From contig DATEDF010000046.1 in NCBI GenBank assembly GCA_035286465.1, positions 14,544 through 78,543 on the forward strand: DNA of 64,000 bases. The letters are read 5' to 3'. This document shows, one piece after another, positions 43,230 to 53,323 of the stretch (within the stretch, counting starts at the first letter, position 1; the number at the start of each line of letters is the position of its first letter). A program made the position numbers and the translations under genes. Source of the stretch: Fen-1231 sp035286465 (lineage in GTDB: Bacteria > Gemmatimonadota > Gemmatimonadetes > Gemmatimonadales > Gemmatimonadaceae). Below the pieces are notes generated by a model that saw only the letters and a program-made list of their open reading frames with translations, had not been told where the DNA came from and did not search any database.

Positions 43230-45623
43230 ATGATCCGCGAGATCGCCTCTGCGCTCGCGAGGGCCGCCCGCTCCTTCCGCCGCCGCCCCGCGTTCTTCGC
43301 GATCTCCACGCTCACGCTCGCCTTGGCGCTTGCCTTCGCGACGAGCGTCTTCTCCGTCGTGGACGGCTTCAAGCACCCGCCCAATCCCTTCCCCGAGCCC
43401 GACCGCACCTTCTACGCGCAGTGGTGGGGCGCGCGCGACAAGGCCCATCCCGGCGCGACCGGCGACCAGCTCCTCGAAGCCGTGCGGCGCGTGGCTGCGT
43501 TCGATGGCGTCGCGTCGTCGGGCGTCGAGTTCAAGACGGTGCGGGCGGGAGATGGGGAAAACCAGCGCATCGTCGCGCTCGTCTCGCCCGACTTCTTCCG
43601 CGTGCTCCGCGTTCGGCCGCGCATCGGGCGCACGTTTACCGACGACGACACACGAGCCGCCGACGCCGTCGTCGTCGGCGATGACTTCTGGCGCACTACC
43701 TTCCAGAATCGCGCCTCGCTCGACGGCGCCACCATCACGATCGAGAACCGCACGTACTTCGTGATCGGCGTGATGCCGAGGGGGTTCGCCTACGCCGGCC
43801 CCTTCCAGGCTAGCGTCTGGCGGCTGCGCGCGGCCGGGGATGCAGCCGCGTGCTGCTTCCTCAGCGCGCATCTCCGTCCCGGTGCGCAGCGCCGGACCGC
43901 GGACGCGCAGCTTGCGACCCTCGCGGCGCAGCTGACGCAGACGTTCCGCGTCGAAGACCGTCCGTACGGCTTCACGCTCCACGACTTTCTCCCGAAGCCG
44001 CGCGCGCTCGGCGCGGGACACCTGGCGATGCTCACGACCGCGCTCTGCACGCTCTTCGTCGCGTGCGCGAACATCGCCGCGCTGATGCTCGCGCGCGCCG
44101 TCGCGCGGCGCCGCGATCTCGCCCTCCGCCTCTCGCTCGGCGCCACGCGGCGCACGCTGGCGCTCGAGCAAGTCGCCGAGGCGACGCTCCTTGGCGCAGC
44201 CGGCGCGGCGGCCGGCGTTGTGTTGAGCGTGTGGGGAAGCGCCGCCATCGCCCGCGCGATTCCTCCGGAAATGCGGTGGCTGGCGATGCTCGATCCGCAG
44301 TGGAGCGCGCGGCTCTTCGGCATCGTGCTCGGTGTCGTCGTGCTCGCCATCGTGCTCACCGGGCTGCTCCCCGCGTGGCAGGTCTCGCGCATCCAGCCGA
44401 TGGAGCCGCTCAAGGAGGCGTCGGCCGGAACCACCGGCCGCACGGCGCACCGGATGAAGTTCGTGGTCGCCGCGGAGCTGGCCGCCGCGCTCTTTCTCCT
44501 CGTGCCCGCCGTCCTCGGGACGCGGAGCGCGATCCGCGTCGCGCGCTTCGACTTCGGGTTCGATCCGCGGCCGCTCATCGCGGCGGAGGGACGCTTCGTC
44601 TATCGCTGGGATCTCGATCGCTTTCACTGGGCCGACGCCGCCTCGGCGCTCCTCCCGCGCGTGCAGGCGACGCCGGGGATCGCGAGCGCGACGACGCTGG
44701 CCGTGGGCCATCCCGAGCACAACCAGGTCTTCTCGGACATCACGACCGGCGGGCCGCCGCCGATTCTCGCGGGGAGCTACGTCATCGCCGGCCCCCGGTT
44801 CTTCGAGACGACGCAGATCCGTCTCCTGCAGGGGCGCGACTTCCAGGAAGGCGACGCCGTTCGCGGCGCCGTGATTCTCGACGAGCGCGCCGTGCCCGCG
44901 CTCTTCCCCGACGGCAAGGCGCTCGGCCGGCGCGTGAAGCTCGGCAGTCCTGAAGGACCTGCGCCCTGGCTCGAAGTCATCGGCGTGGCGAAGCGCGCCG
45001 ACCTGGCCTTTCCGACGGATCCCGATGGGCCCCGCTGGCCGCCGATCTACGCGAGCATCGAACACCAGGACAACCGGTCCTGGCAGATTCTCGCGCGCGC
45101 GAGTGGTGGCGTCGGGGCCGCCACGCTGCGTCTCGATCGCGATCTCAACTCGCTGCTGCCGCCGGCGGCACGCGCCCGCGTCGTGCCGTACTCCGCTGCG
45201 TACGAGCGTCTCGTCCGCTTGGTGAGCATCAATACGAAACTCTTCGCGGGGCTCGGCAGCGCGTCGCTCGTGCTCGCGGCGATAGGTCTCTTCGCCGTGC
45301 TCGCGTACACGGTGCATCAACGGATGCGGGAGTTCGGCGTCCGGGTTGCGCTGGGCGCGCAGCGGGCCGACCTGCTGCGCCTCGTGCTCACCGACGGCGC
45401 GGAGATGGCGCTCGCGGGCACCGGCGTCGGCGCGATCGCCGTGCTGGTGGGCGTCGGGCTCCAACTGCCGATCGCGGGGCCGCTGTACGGTGTCGAGCCG
45501 ACGGATCCCGTGGCGCTCATCGTGGCCGAGGCGGTGCTGATGGTGGTCGCGCTGGGCGCGTGTCTCGTGCCCGCGCTGCGGGCGATGCGCGCGGATCCGG
45601 TGGAAGTGCTGCGGGCCACGTAG
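43230..45623 (+). CDS. ADOP-type permease 2
   Basis: 797 residues, ATG, 51 bases after permease 1. The N-terminal motif is diverged (RSFRRRPAFFAISTLTLAL). The domain plan is the same: periplasmic MacB domain, FtsX helices beginning LCTLFVACANIAALMLARAV, a second periplasmic domain, a C-terminal FtsX domain and the end DPVEVLRAT. The paired repeats suggest the protein arose by internal duplication, as in the family. Its last codon is directly followed by the ATG of permease 3, so the two are probably translated together. Confidence 0.9.
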   Translation: MIREIASALARAARSFRRRPAFFAISTLTLALALAFATSVFSVVDGFKHPPNPFPEPDRTFYAQWWGARDKAHPGATGDQLLEAVRRVAAFDGVASSGVEFKTVRAGDGENQRIVALVSPDFFRVLRVRPRIGRTFTDDDTRAADAVVVGDDFWRTTFQNRASLDGATITIENRTYFVIGVMPRGFAYAGPFQASVWRLRAAGDAAACCFLSAHLRPGAQRRTADAQLATLAAQLTQTFRVEDRPYGFTLHDFLPKPRALGAGHLAMLTTALCTLFVACANIAALMLARAVARRRDLALRLSLGATRRTLALEQVAEATLLGAAGAAAGVVLSVWGSAAIARAIPPEMRWLAMLDPQWSARLFGIVLGVVVLAIVLTGLLPAWQVSRIQPMEPLKEASAGTTGRTAHRMKFVVAAELAAALFLLVPAVLGTRSAIRVARFDFGFDPRPLIAAEGRFVYRWDLDRFHWADAASALLPRVQATPGIASATTLAVGHPEHNQVFSDITTGGPPPILAGSYVIAGPRFFETTQIRLLQGRDFQEGDAVRGAVILDERAVPALFPDGKALGRRVKLGSPEGPAPWLEVIGVAKRADLAFPTDPDGPRWPPIYASIEHQDNRSWQILARASGGVGAATLRLDRDLNSLLPPAARARVVPYSAAYERLVRLVSINTKLFAGLGSASLVLAAIGLFAVLAYTVHQRMREFGVRVALGAQRADLLRLVLTDGAEMALAGTGVGAIAVLVGVGLQLPIAGPLYGVEPTDPVALIVAEAVLMVVALGACLVPALRAMRADPVEVLRAT

Positions 45624-47999
45624 ATGTTCACGGCTTTCGCGCACACCCTCCGGCGCCTCCGGCGCTCCCCCGGCTTCCTCGTTGTTGCGACGCTCTCGCT
45701 CGCGATCGGCCTCGCGCTCGCGACCACCACATTCGCCGTGGTGGACTCGATGATACGGCCGCACATCCCGATTCCCGACCTCGACCGCGTCTTCGTCCGG
45801 TGGCTGCGTCTCGGCAACCAGAAGAACCCCCCGTCCACGGGAGAGCAGTTGCGCGCGCTCCGGTCGCTGCCGGGCGTCGAGGGCGTGGGAGTCATCAGCT
45901 CGCAGCAACGGCGCGTGATGGTCGAGGGAGTTGAGCGTTACACGACGTTCACAGGCGTTACCTCGGACTTTCTCGACCTCCTCCACGTACGGCCGGACTC
46001 GGGACGGATGCCGACGGGCGAGGAGATCAGAACGAATGCAGCCGTGCTGGTAACGCAACGTGAGTGGCGCACGCTCTTCGGGATGACTCGACGTCTCGGC
46101 TCGTCGCGAGTCACCATTGACGATCGGGTGTACACCGTGGTCGGAATCCTCCCGCTCGGCGTCGAGCGCCTGTTCGGCGGCGGACTCTGGCTGCCGTTCG
46201 CGACAGCTGGCGACATCGAGACCATTCGCCCGGCAAACATCATCGTCAAGCTCCGGCCGGGCACGGACTCGCTTTCGATTCGCCCTCAGCTCGCGACCGT
46301 CGCCGCGAACTTCACCGCGGCGTACACAACGCCCGGTGTCCCCGCGTACGAGCTGCGGCTCCGGGGTGTCCGTCCCCGGCCGCGGAGCGTGCGGGAGGAA
46401 GCACTTGCACTCCTCCTCACGTTCATCGGGGTCGGCGTGCTTGCCATTGCCTGTGCCAACGTGGCGGCACTGGCGCTGGCACGTGGGCTCACCCGTCGGC
46501 GCGACCACGGACTGCGCATCGCCCTCGGTGCGTCGCGCTTCGCGATCGGTATGGAGGTTGTTCGAGAGGTGCTGGTGGTCGCCTTGGCCGGCACGATCAT
46601 CGGCCTCCCTCTCGCGGCAGCACTCATCGGAGTGTTCACCAGCATCGTGCCCGAGGACCTTTCCTGGCGCGGTGACTTCCTGCCGGAGCTGAACGCGCGC
46701 GTCTTCGCGCTGAGCGCCGCCACGCTCGCGCTCGGCATCGGGATCGCCGGCGGACTACCCGCGTGGCGCGCAAGCCGTGTGAACCCGAGCGATCCGCTCA
46801 AGGACAACGCGGGCACCACGACGGGCCGTTCACACAATCAGTTCCGACTTCTTGTGATGGGCGAACTGGCGATCTCGATGGTGCTGGTCATGCTCGCAAG
46901 TCTGGTGACGCTCTCGACCAGGAATCTCGTGAGCTTCGATTTCGGCTATGACGCCCGACTCCTGATCCAGGCAGTTGTGTACCTCCCGTGGCGCGACTCG
47001 ACGGGCGCGGAAGGCCGGGAACGGCTGATGCTGGCGACGATCAACCGCGTGCGCGCGCATCCTCGCGTCGTCTCGGCGGCAGTGCAGACGAATGTGCCGG
47101 TCGAGCATGAGGAGATGATCTCGGACGACCTCCGCGAGGCGCCGCCACTTCTCGAGCGGTGGTACATGGACGTCGGACCCGGCTACCTCAAGACGCTCGG
47201 CCTGCCGCTGATCGCCGGCCGCGAGATCGTGGAGGGCGACCGGGCAAGCGGAGGTGCGGTCGTGCTCACGGAGCGGGCGGCGAAGGCGCTCTTCCCCCGC
47301 GGGAACGCGATCGGCCGGCTCGTGAAGTTCGGCGACGAGCGTTCAACACGGCCCTGGCTCCCGGTCGTGGGGATTGCGCGCGAGCCAGAGCGAGACCTTC
47401 GCTCGAGCAATCCCGAATCGCCGCCGGTCATTTTCGCCTCGACACGCGAAGCGAGGTTCGATGGGTGGACCATCGCCATCCGGCCTGACCGCCTTGACCC
47501 CGGACTCGTGCTCGAGCTCGAGCGTATTCTGCGGGATGTGCTGTCCCCGCGCTCGTCCGTCAGCGTGAGGCCGATGCTCGCGTGGTACGATCGTGACATT
47601 CGCGTCCAGCGGTTCTTCGACAAGGTCTTCTCCACGCTTGGCTTCGCGGCGTTGCTCCTCGGCGCCACCGGCCTGTTCAGCGTCCTCACGTACGCCGTGA
47701 GCCAGCGCCTGCGTGAGTTTGCCGTTCGCATCGCGCTCGGCGCTCGTCCGCGCGACGTGCTCGCACTCGTGCTGCTTAGCGGCTTCGAGATGGCGCTTGG
47801 CGGGACGGCCGTCGGCGCGCTGCTCAGCTTCTGGGCCTCGGCGGGCATCTCGGCGATGCTCTACGGCGTGAAGAATACGGATCCGGTCTCGCTCATAGTC
47901 GCCGAGGTGACACTGCTGGTGGTCACGATGGCGGCGAGCCTCGCGCCCGCACTGCGCGCGATGCGGGCGGATCCGATCGAGGTGTTGCGTGCAACCTGA
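45624..47999 (+). CDS. ADOP-type permease 3
   Basis: 791 residues; ATG starts immediately after the previous TAG. The opening motif is RRLRRSPGFLVVATLSLA. FtsX helices begin at ALLLTFIGVGVLAIACANVAALALARGL and the protein ends DPIEVLRAT. It has the usual two periplasmic MacB-like domains and about eight membrane helices. Sequence differs enough from its neighbours to show an old duplication. No ATP-binding motif is present. Confidence 0.9.
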   Translation: MFTAFAHTLRRLRRSPGFLVVATLSLAIGLALATTTFAVVDSMIRPHIPIPDLDRVFVRWLRLGNQKNPPSTGEQLRALRSLPGVEGVGVISSQQRRVMVEGVERYTTFTGVTSDFLDLLHVRPDSGRMPTGEEIRTNAAVLVTQREWRTLFGMTRRLGSSRVTIDDRVYTVVGILPLGVERLFGGGLWLPFATAGDIETIRPANIIVKLRPGTDSLSIRPQLATVAANFTAAYTTPGVPAYELRLRGVRPRPRSVREEALALLLTFIGVGVLAIACANVAALALARGLTRRRDHGLRIALGASRFAIGMEVVREVLVVALAGTIIGLPLAAALIGVFTSIVPEDLSWRGDFLPELNARVFALSAATLALGIGIAGGLPAWRASRVNPSDPLKDNAGTTTGRSHNQFRLLVMGELAISMVLVMLASLVTLSTRNLVSFDFGYDARLLIQAVVYLPWRDSTGAEGRERLMLATINRVRAHPRVVSAAVQTNVPVEHEEMISDDLREAPPLLERWYMDVGPGYLKTLGLPLIAGREIVEGDRASGGAVVLTERAAKALFPRGNAIGRLVKFGDERSTRPWLPVVGIAREPERDLRSSNPESPPVIFASTREARFDGWTIAIRPDRLDPGLVLELERILRDVLSPRSSVSVRPMLAWYDRDIRVQRFFDKVFSTLGFAALLLGATGLFSVLTYAVSQRLREFAVRIALGARPRDVLALVLLSGFEMALGGTAVGALLSFWASAGISAMLYGVKNTDPVSLIVAEVTLLVVTMAASLAPALRAMRADPIEVLRAT

Positions 48000-48014
48000 G
48001 CGACGGCCGCACGA

Positions 48015-50405
48015 GTGACCGCGACGCGATCCATCGCCCGGTCACTGCGCTCCCTGCGTCGCTCGCCGGGGTTCGTGGCGATCGCCACGCTCTCGCTGGG
48101 CACGGCGCTCGGGGTCTCGACCGCCGTGTTCGCGGTGATTGACGCCACGCGCTTCTCGGTGTCGGCGTACCGTGAGCCGGAGCGACTGTTCAGCGTCCGG
48201 ATGTTCTCGCGCAAGGGACTCGCGCCCACGGCGTTGGAGTTCGAGCAGGCGCTCGCCGCGATACCCGGCGTCGAACAGGTGGCGACCGCCTACCGCTCGA
48301 GCGCACTCGCCGAGCTGGAGGCCTCGCTCGAGCAGGTCGAGGTGTCGTACGTCCGGCCGGGCTACTTCGAGACGCTCGGCACGCGGCCGCGCCTCGGCCG
48401 ACTTCCGGCGGCCGATGAGCCGAGTCGCGGCGATGCCGCCGTCGTCAGCGATCGCCTCTGGCGCCGGCGCTTCGCCAACCGGGGCGTGATCGGCGACGCG
48501 ACGATCACGATCGGCGATCGGCAGTACGCCGTCATCGGCGTGCTTCCGGCGGGGACGAGCGGCAACGAGCGCTGGGTGGACGCCTGGGTGCTCGCACCGG
48601 ACCTCCCGCTCAACGTGAGCCGGTTCGCCGTGCTTCGCGTGCGACCCGGCATCACCGCCGTCCAGCTGCGGCCGCGAGTGCGGGACATCGGCGCGCAGTT
48701 CGCCAGCGGATACTTCGGGCCGCGCTCTCGGCCGCTCGAAGCCATCGTCGCATCGCTTCGGGAACGCCCGCTTCAGATCACCGAGCTTGACGGCACGATG
48801 GTCGGCGCCGCCGTCTGCGTCCTGCTCATCGCCTGCGCGAACGTCGCGGCCCTGATGCTCGCGCGCGGCGTCGCGCGCAGGCGGGAGTACGCCTTGCGAC
48901 TGGCCCTCGGCGCGTCTCGCGGCGTGATCGCGCGGGAAGTGGTCGTCGAGGTGGCGCTGCTCGCGCTGCTGGGGGCCGTGGCCGGGGCGATCCTCGCGTC
49001 GTGGGGAGTAGGGCTGCTCGCGCGCGCGATGCCGGATCAGGTGGTCTTGCTCGGCCTCCGGCCTCCACAGTGGAGCCTTCGCGTGCTGGCGATGAGCGCG
49101 GCGGCCGTCTTCTCGTGCGTCGCGCTCGCCGGCGCCGTGCCCGCCTGGCGCGCCGGCGCCACCGACCCGGCGGGTCCGTTGAAGGAGAGCTCCGGCGGCT
49201 CGACCGGTCGAGTCGCGACGCGATTCCGCTGGCTCGTGATCGCGGAGCTGGCGATCGCGATGACCGTGATGGTCGGGGCGAGCCTGTTGCTCAAGTCCAT
49301 TCGCCGTCTCGACGGTGCGTCCGCCGGCTACCTGGCTCGGGGCATGCTCAGTGTCGGCGTGCAGTTCGGCACCCGGCGCGACACCGTGCCGAGCGCGGAG
49401 CGCGCTCGCCGGCTCGACCTCATACTCGAGCGGATACGCACGATGCCCGGCGTGCGCACGGCGGCCACGTTCCACCAAGGTTGTCTGGCGGCCCGGATGC
49501 TGACGACCGAGAACGCGGCGAGCGACAGCGAGAACACCTCGCTCTACAGGCAGCCCTGCCATACCGCCGGACCCGACTTCTTTCGCTCGCTCGGCCTTCG
49601 AATGGTCGCCGGACGGGAGTTCAGCGCGGGCGACGTCGCGGCGGGCGGCGCCGTCATCCTCGATGAGAAGACCGCGCGACGGCTCTTTCCCCACGAGAGC
49701 GCCGTCGGCAGACGAGTCAAGTTCGGCCTGTTCAGCGAGAACCAACCCTGGCTGCCGGTCGTCGGAGTCGTCCGCAACTCGACGCTCTACGTGATTCGTT
49801 TCCCGGAGCTCGGTCCGGACTCGAGCATCACGCTCTTCGTGACGCCGTCCGATGTCGCGCCGTACGGCTCGACGATCGTGGTCCGTCCCGAGCCGGGAGC
49901 GCGCGGCGTCGCGCTGGAGATCGGTCGCGCGCTGAGCGACCTCCTCCCGCCGCCGAGCTACTCGTCGAGTCTCCGGCCGTGGGACTACGGCTACACCTCG
50001 CAGCGGGAGTCCATCGGATTCGTCCTCATCGTCTTCGCGACGCTCGGGGTGATGTCGCTCGCGCTCGGCGCGGCGGGACTGTTCAGTGTCGTTTCGTACG
50101 TCGCGAGCCAGCGAACGCGCGAGTTCGCCGTCCGCATCGCGCTCGGCGCGACGAGCAGCAACGTGCTTCGCCTGGTCGTGCGGAATTCGCTCGAGCTGGC
50201 CCTCGGTGGCACGGCGTTCGGCGCGCTCGTGGGGATGTGGGCGGGTTTTCGTCTCTGGAACTGGCTGTATGGGGTGTACCCGGTTGACGTGGGGGCGCTG
50301 CTCGCCGCGGAGGGTGTGCTGCTCGCCGTGACGCTCGCCGCGAGCCTGGCCCCGGCGCTTCGAGCGACGCGGGCGGATCCCGTCGAGGTCCTGCGTGCGA
50401 CCTGA
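48015..50405 (+). CDS. ADOP-type permease 4
   Basis: 796 residues, GTG start 15 bases after permease 3. It is closest to permease 1: RSLRSLRRSPGFVAIATLSLGTALG, GAAVCVLLIACANVAALMLARGVARRREYALRLALGASRG and the end DPVEVLRAT. The two periplasmic domains are less similar between the copies than the membrane parts, as expected if they face different ligands. Its TGA lies inside the start region of permease 5. Confidence 0.9.
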   Translation: MTATRSIARSLRSLRRSPGFVAIATLSLGTALGVSTAVFAVIDATRFSVSAYREPERLFSVRMFSRKGLAPTALEFEQALAAIPGVEQVATAYRSSALAELEASLEQVEVSYVRPGYFETLGTRPRLGRLPAADEPSRGDAAVVSDRLWRRRFANRGVIGDATITIGDRQYAVIGVLPAGTSGNERWVDAWVLAPDLPLNVSRFAVLRVRPGITAVQLRPRVRDIGAQFASGYFGPRSRPLEAIVASLRERPLQITELDGTMVGAAVCVLLIACANVAALMLARGVARRREYALRLALGASRGVIAREVVVEVALLALLGAVAGAILASWGVGLLARAMPDQVVLLGLRPPQWSLRVLAMSAAAVFSCVALAGAVPAWRAGATDPAGPLKESSGGSTGRVATRFRWLVIAELAIAMTVMVGASLLLKSIRRLDGASAGYLARGMLSVGVQFGTRRDTVPSAERARRLDLILERIRTMPGVRTAATFHQGCLAARMLTTENAASDSENTSLYRQPCHTAGPDFFRSLGLRMVAGREFSAGDVAAGGAVILDEKTARRLFPHESAVGRRVKFGLFSENQPWLPVVGVVRNSTLYVIRFPELGPDSSITLFVTPSDVAPYGSTIVVRPEPGARGVALEIGRALSDLLPPPSYSSSLRPWDYGYTSQRESIGFVLIVFATLGVMSLALGAAGLFSVVSYVASQRTREFAVRIALGATSSNVLRLVVRNSLELALGGTAFGALVGMWAGFRLWNWLYGVYPVDVGALLAAEGVLLAVTLAASLAPALRATRADPVEVLRAT

Positions 50406-52831
50406 CCGCGCCGGCCGCGCGCTGATCGGCGCGGCGCTCGGCGGCGCGCGTGAGTTCCCCGGCGCCTTCGCGCGCGCCACCCGTTCGCTGCGCCGGTCGC
50501 CCGGGTTCTTCGCGATCGCCGTCCTCTCGCTTGGCATCGGGATGGGCGTCACCACCGCCGTCTACGCGTTCGTGGACAAGATCACGCATCCGCGTGTGGA
50601 CTTCGCCCACGCCGATCGGCTCTTCTTCGTTTCCGCGCAATACTGGGATTCCCGGCGCGTCACCAGCTACGACCGGTGGAACGCGCTCCGGTCCCTCCCT
50701 TCGGCGGACGGCTTCGCCGTCTCCGTCTTCGACGACTCCGACCTCGAGGTCAACGGCCAGGTCACGGAGGGCGGCCTGCGTGGCATCCTGCCCGGGTACT
50801 TCGACGTGCTCGGCGTCACGCCGCGCCTGGGCCGGCTTATCTCACCGGCGGAGTTCGAGACGCGGAGCGCCGCGGTCGTGAGCGACCGATTCTGGCGGCG
50901 GTACTTCCAGAACAGGCGAGACATTGGAGACGCCCGGATCTTCGTGGCGGGCCGGCAGGTCGCCATCGTCGGGGTCCTGCCGCAGAACACGGGCTCCGCG
51001 TTCGTCTATTTCCCCGGCGGAGAGCGAGTCTTCGCTCGCTCGATCGTTCTTCAGCGTGATCGTGCGCCTGCGGTCGGAAGCGATCAAGCCACGGGCCGAC
51101 GCCGAGGTGGCCGCGATCGCGAAGCACCTTTCGGCGGTCCGCTCTCCCGATCGTCCCGGGCTTTTCGTGCTCCGGTCGGTGAACCCCGATCCCCTCAGGC
51201 TGCAGACGTACCAGGGCGCGATGGTCGGCGCGGCGCTGAGCATCCTGCTCATCGCGTGCGGCAACGTCGCGGCCCTGATGCTCGCGCGCGGCGTACGCCG
51301 CCGCCGCGATCAGGCGCTCCGCCTGGCGCTCGGTGCGTCGCGAAGGACGCTGGTCGCCGACGTCATCGCCGAAGTCACGCTGCTCACCGTGGCGGGTGCG
51401 GCGGCGGGCGTCCTGTTGGCGTTCTGGGGACTCAAGGCGTTCACCGTCTCGATTCCCGAGGAGCTGATCTGGCGGGGCTTCACGGAGCCCGAGTGGAGCG
51501 GCCGCGTGTTCGCGATGACGGTGATCGCGGTGCTCGCCAGCGTGCTCGTGGCAAGCCTCTTTCCGGCGTGGCAGGCCGCGCGCACGCATCCCGCCGAGCC
51601 CCTCAAGGACAACGCCGGCACGACGACCGGGCGCGCCGGCTCGCGCTTCCGTGCGCTGGTCGTCGCCGAGCTGGCGATGTCCATGGTGCTGCTGGTCGGC
51701 GCGAGCCTCATCGTGAAGGCCACGCAGCGCGCGGCGAGCTTCATCATCGGGTTTGACCCGAAGCCCCTCCTCGCGGGCCAGATCTACGTGCGCGCGCCGA
51801 CAGACACGATGGCCCAGCGGTACCGGTGGTCAGCGAAGCCGGTTGACGAGGTGCAGGGAGCGCTCGACCGCATTCGCGCGGTGCCCGGGATCACAGACGT
51901 CGCGATGCGCGGCTCCGGTCGCCCCGACAGCAACCAGATCGTCTCCGACGAGCTGCTTGTGCGCGGGAGTTTCCTCTTCACGCGCGGTTACTCCGTCGTC
52001 GGGCCGCGATACTTCGACACGATGGGGATTCGCCTGAAGGCCGGACGCGACTTCACGGAGAGTGATGCCTTGGGACCCGGCGCGGTGATCCTCGACGAGG
52101 TCGCGGTGCGGGAGCTCTTTCCCTACGGCGGCGCCCTGGGCCGCCTCGTGAAGCTCGGCGACCGGACCTCGACGCGACCCTGGGTGCCCGTAATCGGCAT
52201 CGCGCCGACCATCCAGGAATGGCTTCCCGAAGACCCGGACATGCTTCGGCGAGACCCGCAGATCTACTCGATCGAGCCGCAAGGCCGGCAGCGCGGCTGG
52301 AGCTTCATCGCACGGCAGTCGCGCGCGGCACCGGACATCGCGGTCACGATCAGGCGCAAGCTGCAGGACGCGCTTCCGCCGCGGTCGTACGTGAGCGTCA
52401 CGCCCTTCACACGCGACATCGAAGAGCAACTGCGCCCGCGGCGGTTCCTCTCGGGGGTCTTCGTGCTGCTCGGCGCCGTCTCGCTCCTCATGGCCTCCGC
52501 GGGACTCTTCGCCGTGCTCTCGTATTCGGTCGGAGAGCGGATGCGCGAGTTCGCCGTGCGCATCGCGCTCGGCGCGCGCCGTTCCGACATCCTGCGTCTC
52601 GTGCTCCGCGACGGCTTGGAGCTGGCGTTGGGCGGCACGGCCCTGGGTGCGTTCGGCGGAATGTGGGCCGGTCAGCTGCTGTCGAAGTGGCTATTCGGCG
52701 TGCATCCGGCGGACGTCGTCGCGCTGGTGACGGCAGAGGCAATCCTGGTCGCCGTGACGATGGCGTCGTGCGTGGCCCCCGCGATCCGGGCAAGGCAGGC
52801 GAATCCGGTGGACGTGCTGCGTGCGACGTGA
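50395..52831 (+). pseudogene. ADOP-type permease 5, split by a one-base frameshift
   Basis: GTG 50395 overlaps the previous stop by 11 bases. The frame is clear to FVYFPGGERVFARS (about 51042), and then homology continues one base out of phase as FFSVIVRLRSEA. The full span is 2437 bases, one more than a multiple of three, which fits one extra base near 51043 in a TCG-rich stretch. Both halves are complete: the first has RSLRRSPGFFAIAVLSLG and the first periplasmic domain, the second has the FtsX domains and ends DPVDVLRAT-like (NPVDVLRAT). It is either a young pseudogene, a phase-variable gene or a sequencing error. Confidence 0.8.
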
Positions 52832-52883
52832 CGGGCGCGCGCCGACCCCGTCGCCGTGCTCGGCGTCATGTGACGCAGCGCAC

Positions 52884-52932
52884 TTGACAACCCCGCGCCC
52901 TCGTGTCACTGTATGACTACACCGATACACTA
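52884..52932 (+). promoter_or_regulatory. Promoter and putative autoregulatory operator of gntR
   Basis: TTGACA (52884-52889), 17 bases, CACTGTATGAC (52907-52917), then ACAC at 52927-52930 in TACACTA. The ATG is 33 bases after the first C. GTCA/TGAC arms flank CTGTA. The layout is the same as at 40732, so GntR probably controls both promoters, including its own. Confidence 0.65.
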
Positions 52933-52939
52933 GGCCCGT

Positions 52940-53323
52940 ATGTTCGAACGCATTGATCCGCGCAGTCCCATCCCGATCTACGCCCAGATCGCCGAGCGCG
53001 TCCGCGTGGCCGTGGCCGCGGGCGAGTTGGCCCGGGGCGACAGCCTCCCGTCGGTCCGCGCGCTCGCGATGCGCCTGCGCGTGAACCCGGCCACCGTCGT
53101 GCAGGCCTACCGCGAGCTCGAGCACGAGAGACTCGTGGAAATGCGGCAGGGCGCGGGCACCTTCGTGGCCGACGTCCCGCACGACACGCGCGTGCAGAAG
53201 CGTGCCGCCGCGGCCAGGCGCGTCGTGCGCGAGATGCTGGCCGAAGCGGGCCGGCTCGGCCTCGGCCGCGACGACATCAAGCGCGCCGTCAGCGCCGAAC
53301 TCGATGGAGAGCCCAAGCGATGA
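52940..53323 (+). CDS. GntR-family regulator, YtrA type
   Basis: 127 residues. The winged helix is at the N-terminus: PIPIYAQIAERVRVAVAAGELARGDSLPSVRALAMRLRVNPATVVQAYRELEHERLVEMRQGAGTFVADVP is the GntR DNA-binding domain. Only a ~45-residue helical tail follows in place of a ligand domain, which is the short YtrA subfamily that typically represses ABC transporter operons. Its TGA overlaps the ATG of the ABC ATPase. It is preceded by its own promoter with a putative operator shared with the permease array. Confidence 0.9.
   Translation: MFERIDPRSPIPIYAQIAERVRVAVAAGELARGDSLPSVRALAMRLRVNPATVVQAYRELEHERLVEMRQGAGTFVADVPHDTRVQKRAAAARRVVREMLAEAGRLGLGRDDIKRAVSAELDGEPKR

Noticed and set aside
40815..46508. 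Open frame of about 1900 codons on the minus strand over the ADOP permeases
   Set aside because: Shadow of the permease genes; its product is Arg/His/Glu-rich with no domain. Likewise 48042-50555.
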